The notes under the pieces: generated by a model
Databases searched by the model: none
What the model was told of the DNA's origin: nothing
The model's input: the letters and a program-made list of their open reading frames with translations, nothing else
Part shown: positions 26,227 to 34,484 of the stretch, one piece after another
How positions within the stretch are numbered: the first letter of the stretch is position 1
Layout: the number at the start of each line of letters is the position of its first letter
Assembly: GCF_047123305.1 (NCBI RefSeq)
Contig: NZ_CP138918.1
Location: 3,658,001 to 3,722,000, forward strand
DNA from: Thalassobius sp047123305
GTDB taxonomy: Bacteria > Pseudomonadota > Alphaproteobacteria > Rhodobacterales > Rhodobacteraceae
Reading direction: 5' to 3'
DNA: 64,000 bases
Translations under genes and position numbers: made by a program

Positions 26227-26994
26227 TTAACTGTCGGGAGACCGTAACAGACGGGCCGAAGCCTCATCTAGTTTGGAGGCGTTGGAGACCAGACGGATGT
26301 TCAATTCGAAATTCCGCTGCATCTCAATCGAGCTGATTAGCTCTTCAACCGTATTCACGTTGCTGCCTTCCAGCGCGCCCTGGTTGATCTTGGCCAGCTG
26401 GTTGGGATTGGGCACCGTGCCGTCTTCCATTCGGATCTGACCGTCGCTGGATTTGCGCAGCACGGTTTCCTCATCCGGTATCACCGTGGCCAGGGTGCCG
26501 CCCAGAATGGGTGCGGCACCAGGTTCTGCGTTGGAGGGGACAATCCAGATTTCACCAATATCGGTGATGGTGATCTCGCGGTATTCCTGCAGCTCAATCG
26601 GGTCCATATTCGGGTCGAGCATTGTCTCGCCCGCCCCGTTGACCAAAACCCCGTCTAACGAACGACGCATGTCGCCACGTCGGGTCAGCGCCGGTTCGCC
26701 GCCGCTGTCGGGCTGAATATAGAGGTAACCTTCATCGATCACCGCAATATCCAACTCACCGCCGGTGGGCTGCAACGGCCCCGAGTCGGTCAGGAAACCT
26801 GCCGACCCGGTTTCAGTCTGAAAGGCGCGGACCTTGGCCGTATCCAGGGCTTCCGCAAAATAAGTCCGGCCTTCGTTGGCCAGATCCCTGCGGAAACCGG
26901 GAACATTCATGTTCGCCAGGTTTTGCGCCTGCGTGATGCGCTGGTCCCGCTGCGTGGACAGAGCATTCAGAGCCGTATAGATCATGCGATCCAT
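26227..26994 (-). CDS. flgF: FlgF, proximal rod protein
   Basis: 255 residues. N-terminal MIYTALNALSTQRDQRITQAQNLANMNVPGFRRDL pattern (split around residues 4-38) and C-terminal LEGSNVNTVEELISSIEMQRNFELNIRLV identify a rod protein; order after flgE and before flgG fixes FlgF. The start has AAGG eight bases upstream. Confidence 0.94.
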   Translation of the reverse strand: MDRMIYTALNALSTQRDQRITQAQNLANMNVPGFRRDLANEGRTYFAEALDTAKVRAFQTETGSAGFLTDSGPLQPTGGELDIAVIDEGYLYIQPDSGGEPALTRRGDMRRSLDGVLVNGAGETMLDPNMDPIELQEYREITITDIGEIWIVPSNAEPGAAPILGGTLATVIPDEETVLRKSSDGQIRMEDGTVPNPNQLAKINQGALEGSNVNTVEELISSIEMQRNFELNIRLVSNASKLDEASARLLRSPDS

Positions 26995-27030
26995 GTGACG
27001 CGCCTTTCAGTTAGCTTAGACGATCCGGGA

Positions 27031-28281
27031 TTAACCGCGGATGTTCATGATGGTCTGCGACATCGCCGAGCTGGTCTCGAGCGCTTTGGCCGAGGCCTGA
27101 TAGTTCCGCTGCGCGGTGATCAAATCCACCAGTTCCGAGGTCAGGTCGACGTTGGACAGTTCCAATGCGCCGCTTTCGATGTTGCCCATGCCGTCAGACC
27201 CTGCCACGCCATATTCGACGTCGCCGGATTCATTGGTCGGGGCAAAGCTGGCCTGGCCCAGGTTCTTCAGCCCTTGCACGTTGGAGAAGTTGCCGATCGC
27301 CAACTGTCCCAGCGCAATGCTCAGATCACCGGCGTAGGATGCCCAGATCAGACCGTCGTCGCCAATTTCCAGCCCCGACAAACCACGGGGTTTCTGGCCA
27401 TCATGCGCCGAGGATTCCACGTGGAAGCTCTCGTTGGTCATGGTGGTTTCCGCCAGATCAAGGCTCAGGTTCCAGCTGGACCCAGAGAACGCCATGCTGG
27501 CAATCGGGGTGGTCGGATTGCCATCGCTGTCAAAGTTGATCTCATCCGGGGTGGCGGTCATGGTTTCGCCATCCACCACCATGCGCATTTCGTAAGTGGT
27601 GGTCGGATCAGCACCGCTGGGATCTTGGTTGCGGATAAAGTAAACCGCAGCCGGCACGGCATTGCCGTCGGCGTTCAACACGTTGATCGGCGCCATGTTG
27701 GCGTAGGTGGTGCTGTCATTGGGATCAAAGGCACCGGTGGGCGGAACCGCGTCCTGACTGCCAAGGCCAGCGGCACCAAACTGCAGGCTCACCGCCAGAT
27801 CCACCTGGGTTGTCTGCACCGGGTCACCTTGGGTCTTGGGCACCTGAATACGGTCGATCTCCATCTGATCCGACAGGCTACCGTCCACGTTGGTGGGGAA
27901 CCCCTGCAGGAAACCACCACCGCTGTTCACCAGGTAGTTGTTTTCATCCACACCAAAGGCGCCGGCACGGGTGTAGGACAGGTTGCCGTTTTGGACTGCG
28001 TCCGAAATGGTGAAGAACCCCTGCCCCTGAATGGTCAGGTCCAGCGTGTCGGAGGTCTGCGACACAGCCCCTTGGTTAAAGCTCTGACGGATGTTCTGCA
28101 CCCGCACGCCGGAACCACTGGACGTCCGCGACGTCACATACGGGGAACGTGTAAACAGGTCCGAGAATTCGGCCCGGCTGGCGCGGAAGCCCAGAGTGTT
28201 AACATTGGCAATATTGTTCGATGTGGTCGAAAGTTCCGCCTGCGCGGCATTCAGACCTGACAATGCGATAAAACTGGTCAT
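27031..28281 (-). CDS. flgE: FlgE, hook protein
   Basis: 416 residues. N-terminal FIALSGLNAAQAELSTTSNNIANVNTLGFRASRAEF and C-terminal LELSNVDLTSELVDLITAQRNYQASAKALET ends (rod/hook family), with FlgE D1-D2 inserts between residues 90 and 330. Its subunits form the hook under FlgD. GAGG six bases upstream. Confidence 0.95.
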   Translation of the reverse strand: MTSFIALSGLNAAQAELSTTSNNIANVNTLGFRASRAEFSDLFTRSPYVTSRTSSGSGVRVQNIRQSFNQGAVSQTSDTLDLTIQGQGFFTISDAVQNGNLSYTRAGAFGVDENNYLVNSGGGFLQGFPTNVDGSLSDQMEIDRIQVPKTQGDPVQTTQVDLAVSLQFGAAGLGSQDAVPPTGAFDPNDSTTYANMAPINVLNADGNAVPAAVYFIRNQDPSGADPTTTYEMRMVVDGETMTATPDEINFDSDGNPTTPIASMAFSGSSWNLSLDLAETTMTNESFHVESSAHDGQKPRGLSGLEIGDDGLIWASYAGDLSIALGQLAIGNFSNVQGLKNLGQASFAPTNESGDVEYGVAGSDGMGNIESGALELSNVDLTSELVDLITAQRNYQASAKALETSSAMSQTIMNIRG

Positions 28282-28318
28282 GTGCGTCCTCTTTGTTTTC
28301 GAACATGGCCCGAAGCGG

Positions 28319-28984
28319 TTAACGCAGGGCGGTGATTTCTGTGGCCAGGTAAGCGCCGTAATCTTTCAACTGCAGCGTCATATCGCGGGAGATCGGATCG
28401 AACTCGACCCCCTCAACCTGAGCGTATACCGCCGTTGATGCATCAATCGTGCCACCCAGATCGTTTACCGTGGCAGAAATGCGAATTTTTCTGTCATCGG
28501 CGGGGGCTTCTTTCCAAGAAAAGTCCATTGGACCAGATAGTTGGTTGGAATGGACCTGGCTGTGTAAAATTTCGCCAGTGCTGGCATCCGTGTAGGTCAA
28601 CGTCACTGTGCTGTCGTCATTGGGGACATGCACACGGCCGTGAACCTCGCCGCCTCTGGCGCGGGTGACGCTGCCTTCAACAAGGGCGCTTTTGCCCAGG
28701 ATTGACGACGCCTCCGAGATCATCGAATTGCTCATCGTCGATGCAACGCCGCCCAGGGTCTCGTTCAACCGCTCCATCCCCTGCACCGAGGACATCTGAG
28801 CAAGCTGGGCCAGAAACTCACCGTTTTCCATCGGCGAGCTGGGGTCCTGGTTCTGCAGCTGTGCGGTCAGCAGCGTCAGGAAATCCGAAGCATCCATCTC
28901 TGTGCGGGTGCCGGCCTCGGCGTTGGCCCGCATGTCCGCAACAGACCGTATTCCCGATACGCTCGAACTTGCCTCAATACTCAT
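28319..28984 (-). CDS. flgD: FlgD, hook-capping protein
   Basis: 221 residues. The motif DFLTLLTAQLQNQDPSSPMENGEFLAQLAQMSSVQGME (residues 33-70) is the FlgD N-domain signature; the C-terminal half is the Tudor/FnIII part. It overlaps flgC by four bases (ATGA). Confidence 0.95.
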   Translation of the reverse strand: MSIEASSSVSGIRSVADMRANAEAGTRTEMDASDFLTLLTAQLQNQDPSSPMENGEFLAQLAQMSSVQGMERLNETLGGVASTMSNSMISEASSILGKSALVEGSVTRARGGEVHGRVHVPNDDSTVTLTYTDASTGEILHSQVHSNQLSGPMDFSWKEAPADDRKIRISATVNDLGGTIDASTAVYAQVEGVEFDPISRDMTLQLKDYGAYLATEITALR

Positions 28985-29391
28985 TGACCCATCCTTGTTG
29001 TCTTGGCCATCAGGTTGCGCAATGTCGACACAACCTCCAGCGTGTTCTGATATTGGCGAGAGGCTTCCATCATCTCGACCATCTCTTCATCCGAGTTGAC
29101 CGAAGACTGGAACACATAGCCCTCTTCATTGGCCAGCGGGTGATCCGGCTGGAAGCTCTGTGTGGGGGCACGGTCCAGCTGCACCACCGAGGACACATCC
29201 ACTGTGGACAGTCCGGTTTGCTGCAGCTGATCGGCAAACTGGGTCTCAAACACCGGCCGCATCGGCTTGTAGGCGCCGTCGCGGGTGGTGCTGACCGAGT
29301 TCATATTGGCGAGGTTCGATGCCACGGTGTTCAGCCGCAGCATCTGCGCATTCATGGCGCGGGCTGAAACATCAAAAACGTTCATTGTCAT
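28981..29391 (-). CDS. flgC: FlgC, proximal rod protein
   Basis: 136 residues. FDVSARAMNAQMLRLNTVASNLANMNSVS at the N-terminus and EMVEMMEASRQYQNTLEVVSTLRNLM at the C-terminus. A second in-frame ATG two codons later is possible; GGAG nine bases before 29391 favours the first. Confidence 0.95.
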   Translation of the reverse strand: MTMNVFDVSARAMNAQMLRLNTVASNLANMNSVSTTRDGAYKPMRPVFETQFADQLQQTGLSTVDVSSVVQLDRAPTQSFQPDHPLANEEGYVFQSSVNSDEEMVEMMEASRQYQNTLEVVSTLRNLMAKTTRMGQ

Positions 29392-29397
29392 CTGTCA

Positions 29398-29781
29398 TCA
29401 CTCCCCTTTGATCGCGCGGGTCAGGCCCCGGATCTTGCGGTTCAGAAACTCAAGGCTCGACTGGTAGCGCAGCGTGTTCTGGGCGAACTCCATCTGCTCC
29501 ACCGCAATTTCAACGGTGTTGCCATCCAGCGAAGAGGTTGTGGGTTTGCGGTAAAGCATCCCCGCCGCGCTGGTGCCACCAACAGGGATATGCCCCTCAC
29601 TGGTGGTCTTCAGCTGGCCGGCCCCAATGGCCTGGCTCAGCTCGGCCTTGAAATCCATATCCCGCGCCTTGAAGCCGGGGGTGGCCGCATTGGCGATATT
29701 GGACGCCAGAACCCCGTTGCGTCTCTCGCGCAACTGCAGCGCCTGAGCATGCAGGTTCAGATGATTTTCAATGGCAGACAT
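29398..29781 (-). CDS. flgB: FlgB, proximal rod protein
   Basis: 127 residues. LQLRERRNGVLASNIANAATPGFKARDMDF (residues 15-45) and EQMEFAQNTLRYQSSLEFLNRKIRGL are FlgB-specific. GAGG six bases upstream. First gene of flgBCDEF, driven by the minus sigma-54 promoter at 29882-29897. Confidence 0.95.
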   Translation of the reverse strand: MSAIENHLNLHAQALQLRERRNGVLASNIANAATPGFKARDMDFKAELSQAIGAGQLKTTSEGHIPVGGTSAAGMLYRKPTTSSLDGNTVEIAVEQMEFAQNTLRYQSSLEFLNRKIRGLTRAIKGE

Positions 29782-29826
29782 GGGCTGTCCTCACCTCGGT
29801 TGCTTTTTTCTGACCCCGGCTGAACT

Positions 29827-29842
29827 TGGCGCGATACTTGCT
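29827..29842 (+). promoter_or_regulatory. Sigma-54 promoter of the acidic modular protein gene
   Basis: TGGCGCGATACTTGCT: one change in the -24 box, perfect -12. It points toward the opposed minus promoter at 29882-29897; the predicted start near 29854 gives a leader of about 66 bases. Confidence 0.82.
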
Positions 29843-29881
29843 GACCTCTTGGCATCCAGCGGGGCCGATCGCCCGGTTTCC

Positions 29882-29897
29882 TGCAAGGATGATGCCA
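29882..29897 (-). promoter_or_regulatory. Sigma-54 promoter of flgBCDEF
   Basis: Minus strand TGGCATCATCCTTGCA. The predicted start near 29870 lies beyond the plus-strand start, so the two transcripts would overlap. Confidence 0.8.
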
Positions 29898-29919
29898 AGC
29901 GAGCGAGACGAGGAAAAAC

Positions 29920-32900
29920 ATGGCACGCACCACCAAGCGCGCACGGGTGAAGATCCCGCCAGTGATTACCAAGCTGTTGAAAGCAGTGAATGAATTGCCC
30001 GTTGAAGAGGCCGCAGATGAGCTGCAGCTGGCCTTCGAAGATGAGCCTTCCATTGAGAAGCGCCGCACCTTGATGAAGGCGCGGATCAAACTGCTGGAAG
30101 ACGCACAAAAACCGAAGAAGCCGACCCGTCGCAGCCGCAAGAAAGCAGCCCCCAAACCGAAAAAAGTCGAAGAAGAAGTGGTCGAAGTGGCCCCTGAACC
30201 CGAACCCGCGCCGGAGCCGGAAAAACAGGGCACAGTCATGGCGATGGACCTCGACAACCTTGGGGCACTGTTTGGCGCGGCCGAGCCTGAAGAAGAAGAG
30301 GCAGCGGGTGGCGATACCCCTGCCGCCGCCTCGGCAGCGGGTGGTGAATTGGATCTCTCTGCACTGGACGCCCTTGGTGGGGGTGACAGCGACGGGGCAG
30401 AAGCAGGCGACGCGCCTGCGGCAGCGGCTGGGGCCGCTGAAATGGACCTTTCCGCCCTTGCGGCATTGGGTGGCGATGACGCAGATGGGGCCGCAGATCC
30501 CGCAGCCGAAGCCGTGATCACCCCGCCGCCCGCAGCCCCCGAACCGGAGCCCGAACCCGAGGCCCCGCCAAAACCGCAGTTCAAGAAAGAGAAAATCAAG
30601 ACACCGGACTACGCTGACGACGAAATGTATCAGCAGATCTGGGCCGAGATGAAACAGGAAGGCCTCGACAAGCTGACCAAGGTCCGTCTGTCTGAAGACG
30701 GCTTTGAAGACCGGCTGGAACAGGCCAAGAAGGATGCGGACTGGCTAGGCTTTGGCGCCAAACGCATGGGTGATGCGGACTGGGCGAACACGGCCAATGC
30801 CATTGCCTTTGACTGTGACCACATCGATTTTGAATGGGAGTTGGACCAGCGACTGAACACAGGGATCACTGATCTGGCTGCATTGGACGGTGCTGCAGCA
30901 CCCGATCTGCCTGCGGTCGAGGTGCCTGCCACCCCTGCCCCGAAACCGGCCCCGAAACCAGAACCCGTCGCCGAAGATCCCCCTGCCCCTGAACCCGAAC
31001 CAGCGCCCGCTCCAAAGCCTGAACCGGCTGCGGTGGTGGACCCGATGGCCTCGATGGACGCGCTATTTGCCGAGATGGTCGATGGCGACGAAGCCTCAGG
31101 CGAAGGGGCACTGGAATTTGACGAAGACCTGAGCCCGGAAGATCTGGCCGCCAAAAACGCGGCCAAAGAGGCCGATATGGAGGAAGCCGCCGCAGAGCGA
31201 CCGGTCCAGCACGGCGAAGATGCCGCCGCCAAAGTAGCTGCCGCCGAAGCAACACCGGAACCGGACCCAACGCCCACACCCGAACCAGCAGCGCCCGAAG
31301 CCGCTGCGGAGCCTGCGCCAGTTGAAGAGGTGGACGACGGTCCCCTCAGCGCCTTTGCGCAGGATGAGATGTATTGCCAGATCTGGGAAGAAATGGTGGT
31401 TGAGACCCTGCAAGGCTTGCAGATTACCCGCAAAAGCGGTGGGGATTTTGAAAGCCGGCAAAAGAAGGCGGATTTCCACGCCGACCGGCTGTGCTATGCG
31501 GCGCGCCAGATGGAGTTCCCTCGGTGGATTGCCCCGCTGGAAGAGTTCGCTTTTGACTGCCCGGCCTTGGAAGATGCGGCAGCCCTTGATGCGGCAATCG
31601 ACAAGCTGGTTGGCCAGTTGCAGGCGCTGCGGGGCGGCAAGCCGCCCGTAGACCTGCCCGAAGGGGCGCTTGAGGCTGCGGAGGCCGAAGCGGCAGCCGA
31701 GGCAGAAGTCGCGGCAGAAGCGCCAGCGACAGAACCCGCACCTGCTCCCGCAGAACCAGCCGCCACGCCAGCGGACGGCATGGCCAATATGGACTCGCTC
31801 TTTGCGGAAATGGGCGACAGCGCGCATTCCAACGACGATGACGTCTTTGACTTCGATGAAGACAGCGAGGGCGAAAGCGAAAGCACGGTCGCCGACGAAG
31901 CAACCACCGAAGAGGAAGAAGCCGCCGAACCGGAACCCGTGGAAAGCAGCGTCGAGATCGACACAACCCCGATCAGCACCTTTGCCGAAGATCATCTCTA
32001 TATGAAGATCTGGGAAGAAATGGTGGTGGAAACGCTGCAACAACTGGGTCTGGCCCGCCAATGGCAGGCCGAGTTTGACGCCCGCCTGAAACGGGCCGAT
32101 GACACCGCCGCACGTCTGCTGCACGCCGCCACCCAAATGGAGTTCACCAATTGGGTCAAAGTTTTGGAGGACTTTGCCTTCGACGTGCCGGTGCTGGAGG
32201 ATGAAAACAGTCTGAACGCCGCGATTGATAAGGTGCGCGCCGATCTGCAGGCGCTGCGCGGCGACAAACCCGAGGTCGACATTCCGGCTGATGACACCTA
32301 CACGCCGCCCGTTGCCGACGCCCCGCCCGCCCCGAAAGCGGCCGCGCCGGAACCGGAAGTGGAGGAGGCCGACATTCCCAAAGCACCCAAAGCGCTGGTG
32401 ACCGACACCTATGAAGGATCGCAAAAACGCGACGATTGGGACAGCGATGATTTCTGGTCCTGGGATGATGACGGCGGCGCGGATGCACCAGAAGCCGCAG
32501 CCGAACCCCCTGCTGATCCCGAGCCGCCGGTCGCTACCGCGCCGTCTCCGGCAGTGGAACGGGCACCTGAACCCGCTCCGGCCCCTGAAATAGCCCCTGA
32601 AACGGCTGGCAGCGTCGAAATCGACCCTACCCCGATCAGCGCCTTTAACGAGGATGACGGGTTCCAGAAAATCTTTGACGAGATGGTCGAGGAAACGCTG
32701 GAGGCCCTTGGGGTCCAGCGCCGTTCGGATGACGGGATTGCGGATCGGCTGTCGAAATCACGGGCCCATGCCGACCGGTTGCTGCATGCGGCGGAACAGA
32801 TGGAGTATGCCTCTTGGGTGGAGACGCTCAACGGGTTCCTGGGTCAATCGCCTGCCGACGCAAATGCTCTGAATGGCGCGTTGGATCAGTTGATCGCAGA

Positions 32901-33138
32901 TCTGGACCTGCTGAAAGGCGGCGCGGTGGCTGTGGCTAATCTGATGGCCCAAGCCCCCGTGGCCGCGGCGGAACCCGCGCCCGCCGCCCCGTCAATCGCC
33001 CCCAACAGCACGCCAACACCTAAAGCCGAAGCACCACAAACAGCCCCGGTTTCCGCCGCAGCCGCCCAACAGGCCGCTCAATCGCGCGAAGGCAAAGCAA
33101 CCCTCGATGATATCTACAAGTTCTTCCCGAAAGGATAA
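29920..33138 (+). CDS. Large acidic protein with four Hpt-like helical modules
   Basis: 1072 residues, not a known flagellar family. No signal peptide or membrane segment; cytosolic. Residues 8-62 are a helical N-domain, followed by a basic stretch and three short acidic repeats (MDLDNLGALFG, LDLSALDALGG, MDLSALAALGG; 108-195). Four modules of about 95 residues follow at 230-320, 473-572, 682-781 and 904-1000, separated by Pro/Glu/Ala linkers. Each module has D-x-Y-x-x-I-(W/F)-x-E-M, then A-D/A-x-L-L-H-A-A-x-Q-M-E-F-x-x-W, then a third helix ending ALRGG/LLKGG. The central histidine is H735 and H956 in modules 3 and 4 but Phe278 and Tyr526 in modules 1 and 2. Residues 376-432 match CheA3-like residues 212-268 (39 of 57 identical). 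GAGG six bases before ATG 29920; sigma-54 promoter 29827. I infer a scaffold or partner for the chemotaxis protein at 39501-43775. Confidence 0.85.
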   Translation: MARTTKRARVKIPPVITKLLKAVNELPVEEAADELQLAFEDEPSIEKRRTLMKARIKLLEDAQKPKKPTRRSRKKAAPKPKKVEEEVVEVAPEPEPAPEPEKQGTVMAMDLDNLGALFGAAEPEEEEAAGGDTPAAASAAGGELDLSALDALGGGDSDGAEAGDAPAAAAGAAEMDLSALAALGGDDADGAADPAAEAVITPPPAAPEPEPEPEAPPKPQFKKEKIKTPDYADDEMYQQIWAEMKQEGLDKLTKVRLSEDGFEDRLEQAKKDADWLGFGAKRMGDADWANTANAIAFDCDHIDFEWELDQRLNTGITDLAALDGAAAPDLPAVEVPATPAPKPAPKPEPVAEDPPAPEPEPAPAPKPEPAAVVDPMASMDALFAEMVDGDEASGEGALEFDEDLSPEDLAAKNAAKEADMEEAAAERPVQHGEDAAAKVAAAEATPEPDPTPTPEPAAPEAAAEPAPVEEVDDGPLSAFAQDEMYCQIWEEMVVETLQGLQITRKSGGDFESRQKKADFHADRLCYAARQMEFPRWIAPLEEFAFDCPALEDAAALDAAIDKLVGQLQALRGGKPPVDLPEGALEAAEAEAAAEAEVAAEAPATEPAPAPAEPAATPADGMANMDSLFAEMGDSAHSNDDDVFDFDEDSEGESESTVADEATTEEEEAAEPEPVESSVEIDTTPISTFAEDHLYMKIWEEMVVETLQQLGLARQWQAEFDARLKRADDTAARLLHAATQMEFTNWVKVLEDFAFDVPVLEDENSLNAAIDKVRADLQALRGDKPEVDIPADDTYTPPVADAPPAPKAAAPEPEVEEADIPKAPKALVTDTYEGSQKRDDWDSDDFWSWDDDGGADAPEAAAEPPADPEPPVATAPSPAVERAPEPAPAPEIAPETAGSVEIDPTPISAFNEDDGFQKIFDEMVEETLEALGVQRRSDDGIADRLSKSRAHADRLLHAAEQMEYASWVETLNGFLGQSPADANALNGALDQLIADLDLLKGGAVAVANLMAQAPVAAAEPAPAAPSIAPNSTPTPKAEAPQTAPVSAAAAQQAAQSREGKATLDDIYKFFPKG
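30607..32919 (+). repeat. Four copies of the LLHAAxQM module (protein level)
   Basis: Copies at 30607-30879, 31336-31635, 31963-32262 and 32629-32919. Copies 2-4 are most alike (IWEEMVVETLQ in 2 and 3). Copy 1 is the most diverged and lacks the histidine. Confidence 0.85.
31045..31215 (+). repeat. 57-residue segment shared with the CheA3-like protein
   Basis: Runs from MASMDALFAEM to AERPVQHG; aligned without gaps to 43142-42972 of the minus strand. A shorter third relative (MANMDSLFAEMGDS...NDDDVFDFDED) lies near 31780-31862. Confidence 0.88.
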
Positions 33139-33162
33139 GCCGTGGTGGGGCGAAGGATCAGA

Positions 33163-33801
33163 TCAGCTGTTGTAGCTGCACAGGTTGGCATAGGCCGCCC
33201 CGTGGCGATCGCACCATTGCTGATACAGACTTGCCGCGCGATTTTGCGCGGTCAGCCGCGTTTCGCGATCCAATTTGCGCGAGGTCACATCACGCCATTT
33301 GCTGGCATGAGGCACCTGCAGGGCAGCGGCCATCGTAAACCAGACCAGCGCCTGTTCATTGTCGATGGGATCGGTGATCTCAAGGAACACACGGCCAAGC
33401 GCCAGCATGGCGTCTTTGTTGCCGCCGTTCACATCTTCCAGAAGGTCATCGCGCAACCGGCGTTGCACCTTCTCCAGCAGCTCGGGGGTGGCCCCCGATC
33501 CAAGATAGTTGGTCAGGGTTTTTGCCTTGCCGACGCCGGAAAACCGCGCTTTCCACGCCCAGTAGAGCGCGGTTTCATCATTCTGCGTCACCCCGGACCC
33601 CAGCGCATAAAGCACGGCGAGGTTAAACTGTGCCGGCCCATTGTGCTGATCCGCCAGCTCACGGAACATCTGCACCGCCTGCGCCGCCTGCCCGGAACGG
33701 GCTGCGGCCACCGCCTCGGAGAAGGCGTTGGGCTGAGCAGGCTGCGCCAATACGCTGAGCGTGGCGCAAAGCCCCAGGATATGGGACCAGCGTGACTTCA
33801 T
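33163..33801 (-). CDS. Periplasmic Sel1-repeat protein, MotX-type candidate
   Basis: 212 residues, the size of Vibrio MotX (about 211). Signal peptide about 1-25 (MKSRWSHILGLCATLSVLAQPAQP). Sel1/TPR-like repeats follow: AVQMFRELADQHNGPAQFNLAVLYALGSGVTQNDETALYWAW-type first unit and DAMLALGRVFLEITDPIDNEQALVWFTMAAA second. Two cysteines near the end (WCDRHG, NLCSYNS) could form a disulfide. In Vibrio MotX is a T-ring protein that holds PomAB at the motor. The PomAB-like stator and FlgT in this window make that role attractive, but Sel1 repeats are common, so this is inference. It overlaps the upstream gene by four bases. Confidence 0.75.
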   Translation of the reverse strand: MKSRWSHILGLCATLSVLAQPAQPNAFSEAVAAARSGQAAQAVQMFRELADQHNGPAQFNLAVLYALGSGVTQNDETALYWAWKARFSGVGKAKTLTNYLGSGATPELLEKVQRRLRDDLLEDVNGGNKDAMLALGRVFLEITDPIDNEQALVWFTMAAALQVPHASKWRDVTSRKLDRETRLTAQNRAASLYQQWCDRHGAAYANLCSYNS

Positions 33802-34184
33802 CTGCCAGCCATCATAACCAGCTGCAGATACATGATGCGTTTGGGCAGGTTGGCCCGGCGCTGTTCGTAAACAACAACCTTGGACCGTTCACCGGGATCT
33901 GTCTCGACCGAGACCAGAATATCTTCGGGCAAATGCACATGGTAATCTGCAAGGGTGTCTTTGGGGGCCAGGTAAAATTCCTGCCGGAACCCTTTGTCGA
34001 TCCAGCAGCGCGCCAAAGCACGGCCCAGGATGTCGGGCAGAAAGCGTTCGACCTGAGACACGTTGGACAGGTGCGTTTCCTGACGCACCAGCTGGAAATC
34101 TTGATGGCTGTCATCCCCACGCGCACTGACCTGACGATATTGGCCCAGGTTGCGGGTGAGAGAACGCACCTTCCTAGATGACAT
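33798..34184 (-). CDS. Unknown small soluble protein upstream of the Sel1 gene
   Basis: 128 residues, not recognised. Start at ATG 34184 (MSSRKVRSLTRNLGQYRQVS) with GGAAGG about nine bases upstream. It is a basic N-terminus followed by a compact domain with LPDILGRALARCWIDKGFRQEFYLAPK and ILVSVETDPGERSKVVVYEQRR. It overlaps the Sel1 gene (ATGA), so the two products are probably made together, and a FliA-type site lies upstream. Function unknown. Confidence 0.72.
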   Translation of the reverse strand: MSSRKVRSLTRNLGQYRQVSARGDDSHQDFQLVRQETHLSNVSQVERFLPDILGRALARCWIDKGFRQEFYLAPKDTLADYHVHLPEDILVSVETDPGERSKVVVYEQRRANLPKRIMYLQLVMMAGR

Positions 34185-34234
34185 AAACTTATCCTTCCGG
34201 ATCATTCGAAATCTTGCCGTTTGGCTCACATAGC

Positions 34235-34261
34235 TAAACGTCCCGATCTGCCCCCATCTTA
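34235..34261 (-). promoter_or_regulatory. Candidate FliA promoter of the 34184-33163 operon
   Basis: Minus strand TAAGATGG, 11 bases, GACGTTTA. -35 has TAAG in place of TAAA; -10 differs from flgM by one base. Confidence 0.42.
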
Positions 34262-34308
34262 GGCATTAGTTGCCAAGCTGCTGTATTTTGACGGCAACGG
34301 TTTGCGGT

Positions 34309-34324
34309 TGGCATTGTCTTTGCA
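34309..34324 (+). promoter_or_regulatory. Sigma-54 promoter of the histidine-kinase operon
   Basis: TGGCATTGTCTTTGCA; GG and GC in register, perfect TTGCA. About 135 bases before the first assigned start. Confidence 0.78.
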
Positions 34325-34388
34325 TTCACAAGTCTTCTGTTGACACGCAAAGCGGGTATTGAAAAGCTGCCGCTACCCCTGGAGGATT

Positions 34389-34484
34389 GTGGATAACTTT
34401 GCCACCGCTATCAGGGGCCCGGAAACCCCTCGTCCGACCTCATGCAAAGACCCTGATTATGAACCGCGAAGCTTTTCTGTCTGA
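34389..34484 (+). CDS. Possible 31-codon leader ORF overlapping the next start
   Basis: GTG start three bases after a strong GGAGG (34381-34385); MDNFATAIRGPETPRPTSC... ends at TGA 34482-34484, past the ATG 34459 of the next gene, which itself has no clear Shine-Dalgarno. It could couple translation. Short spacing and lack of homologues leave this weak. Confidence 0.25.
   Translation: MDNFATAIRGPETPRPTSCKDPDYEPRSFSV

Noticed and set aside
31096..32424. 442-codon minus-strand frame opposite the acidic protein
   Set aside because: Phe/Arg/Gly-rich antisense of a Glu/Ala-rich gene; no ribosome site and no family features.
34261..34282. TGGCAACTAATGCC on the minus strand as a sigma-54 promoter for the 34184 gene
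   Set aside because: Only eight bases between GG and GC; out of register.
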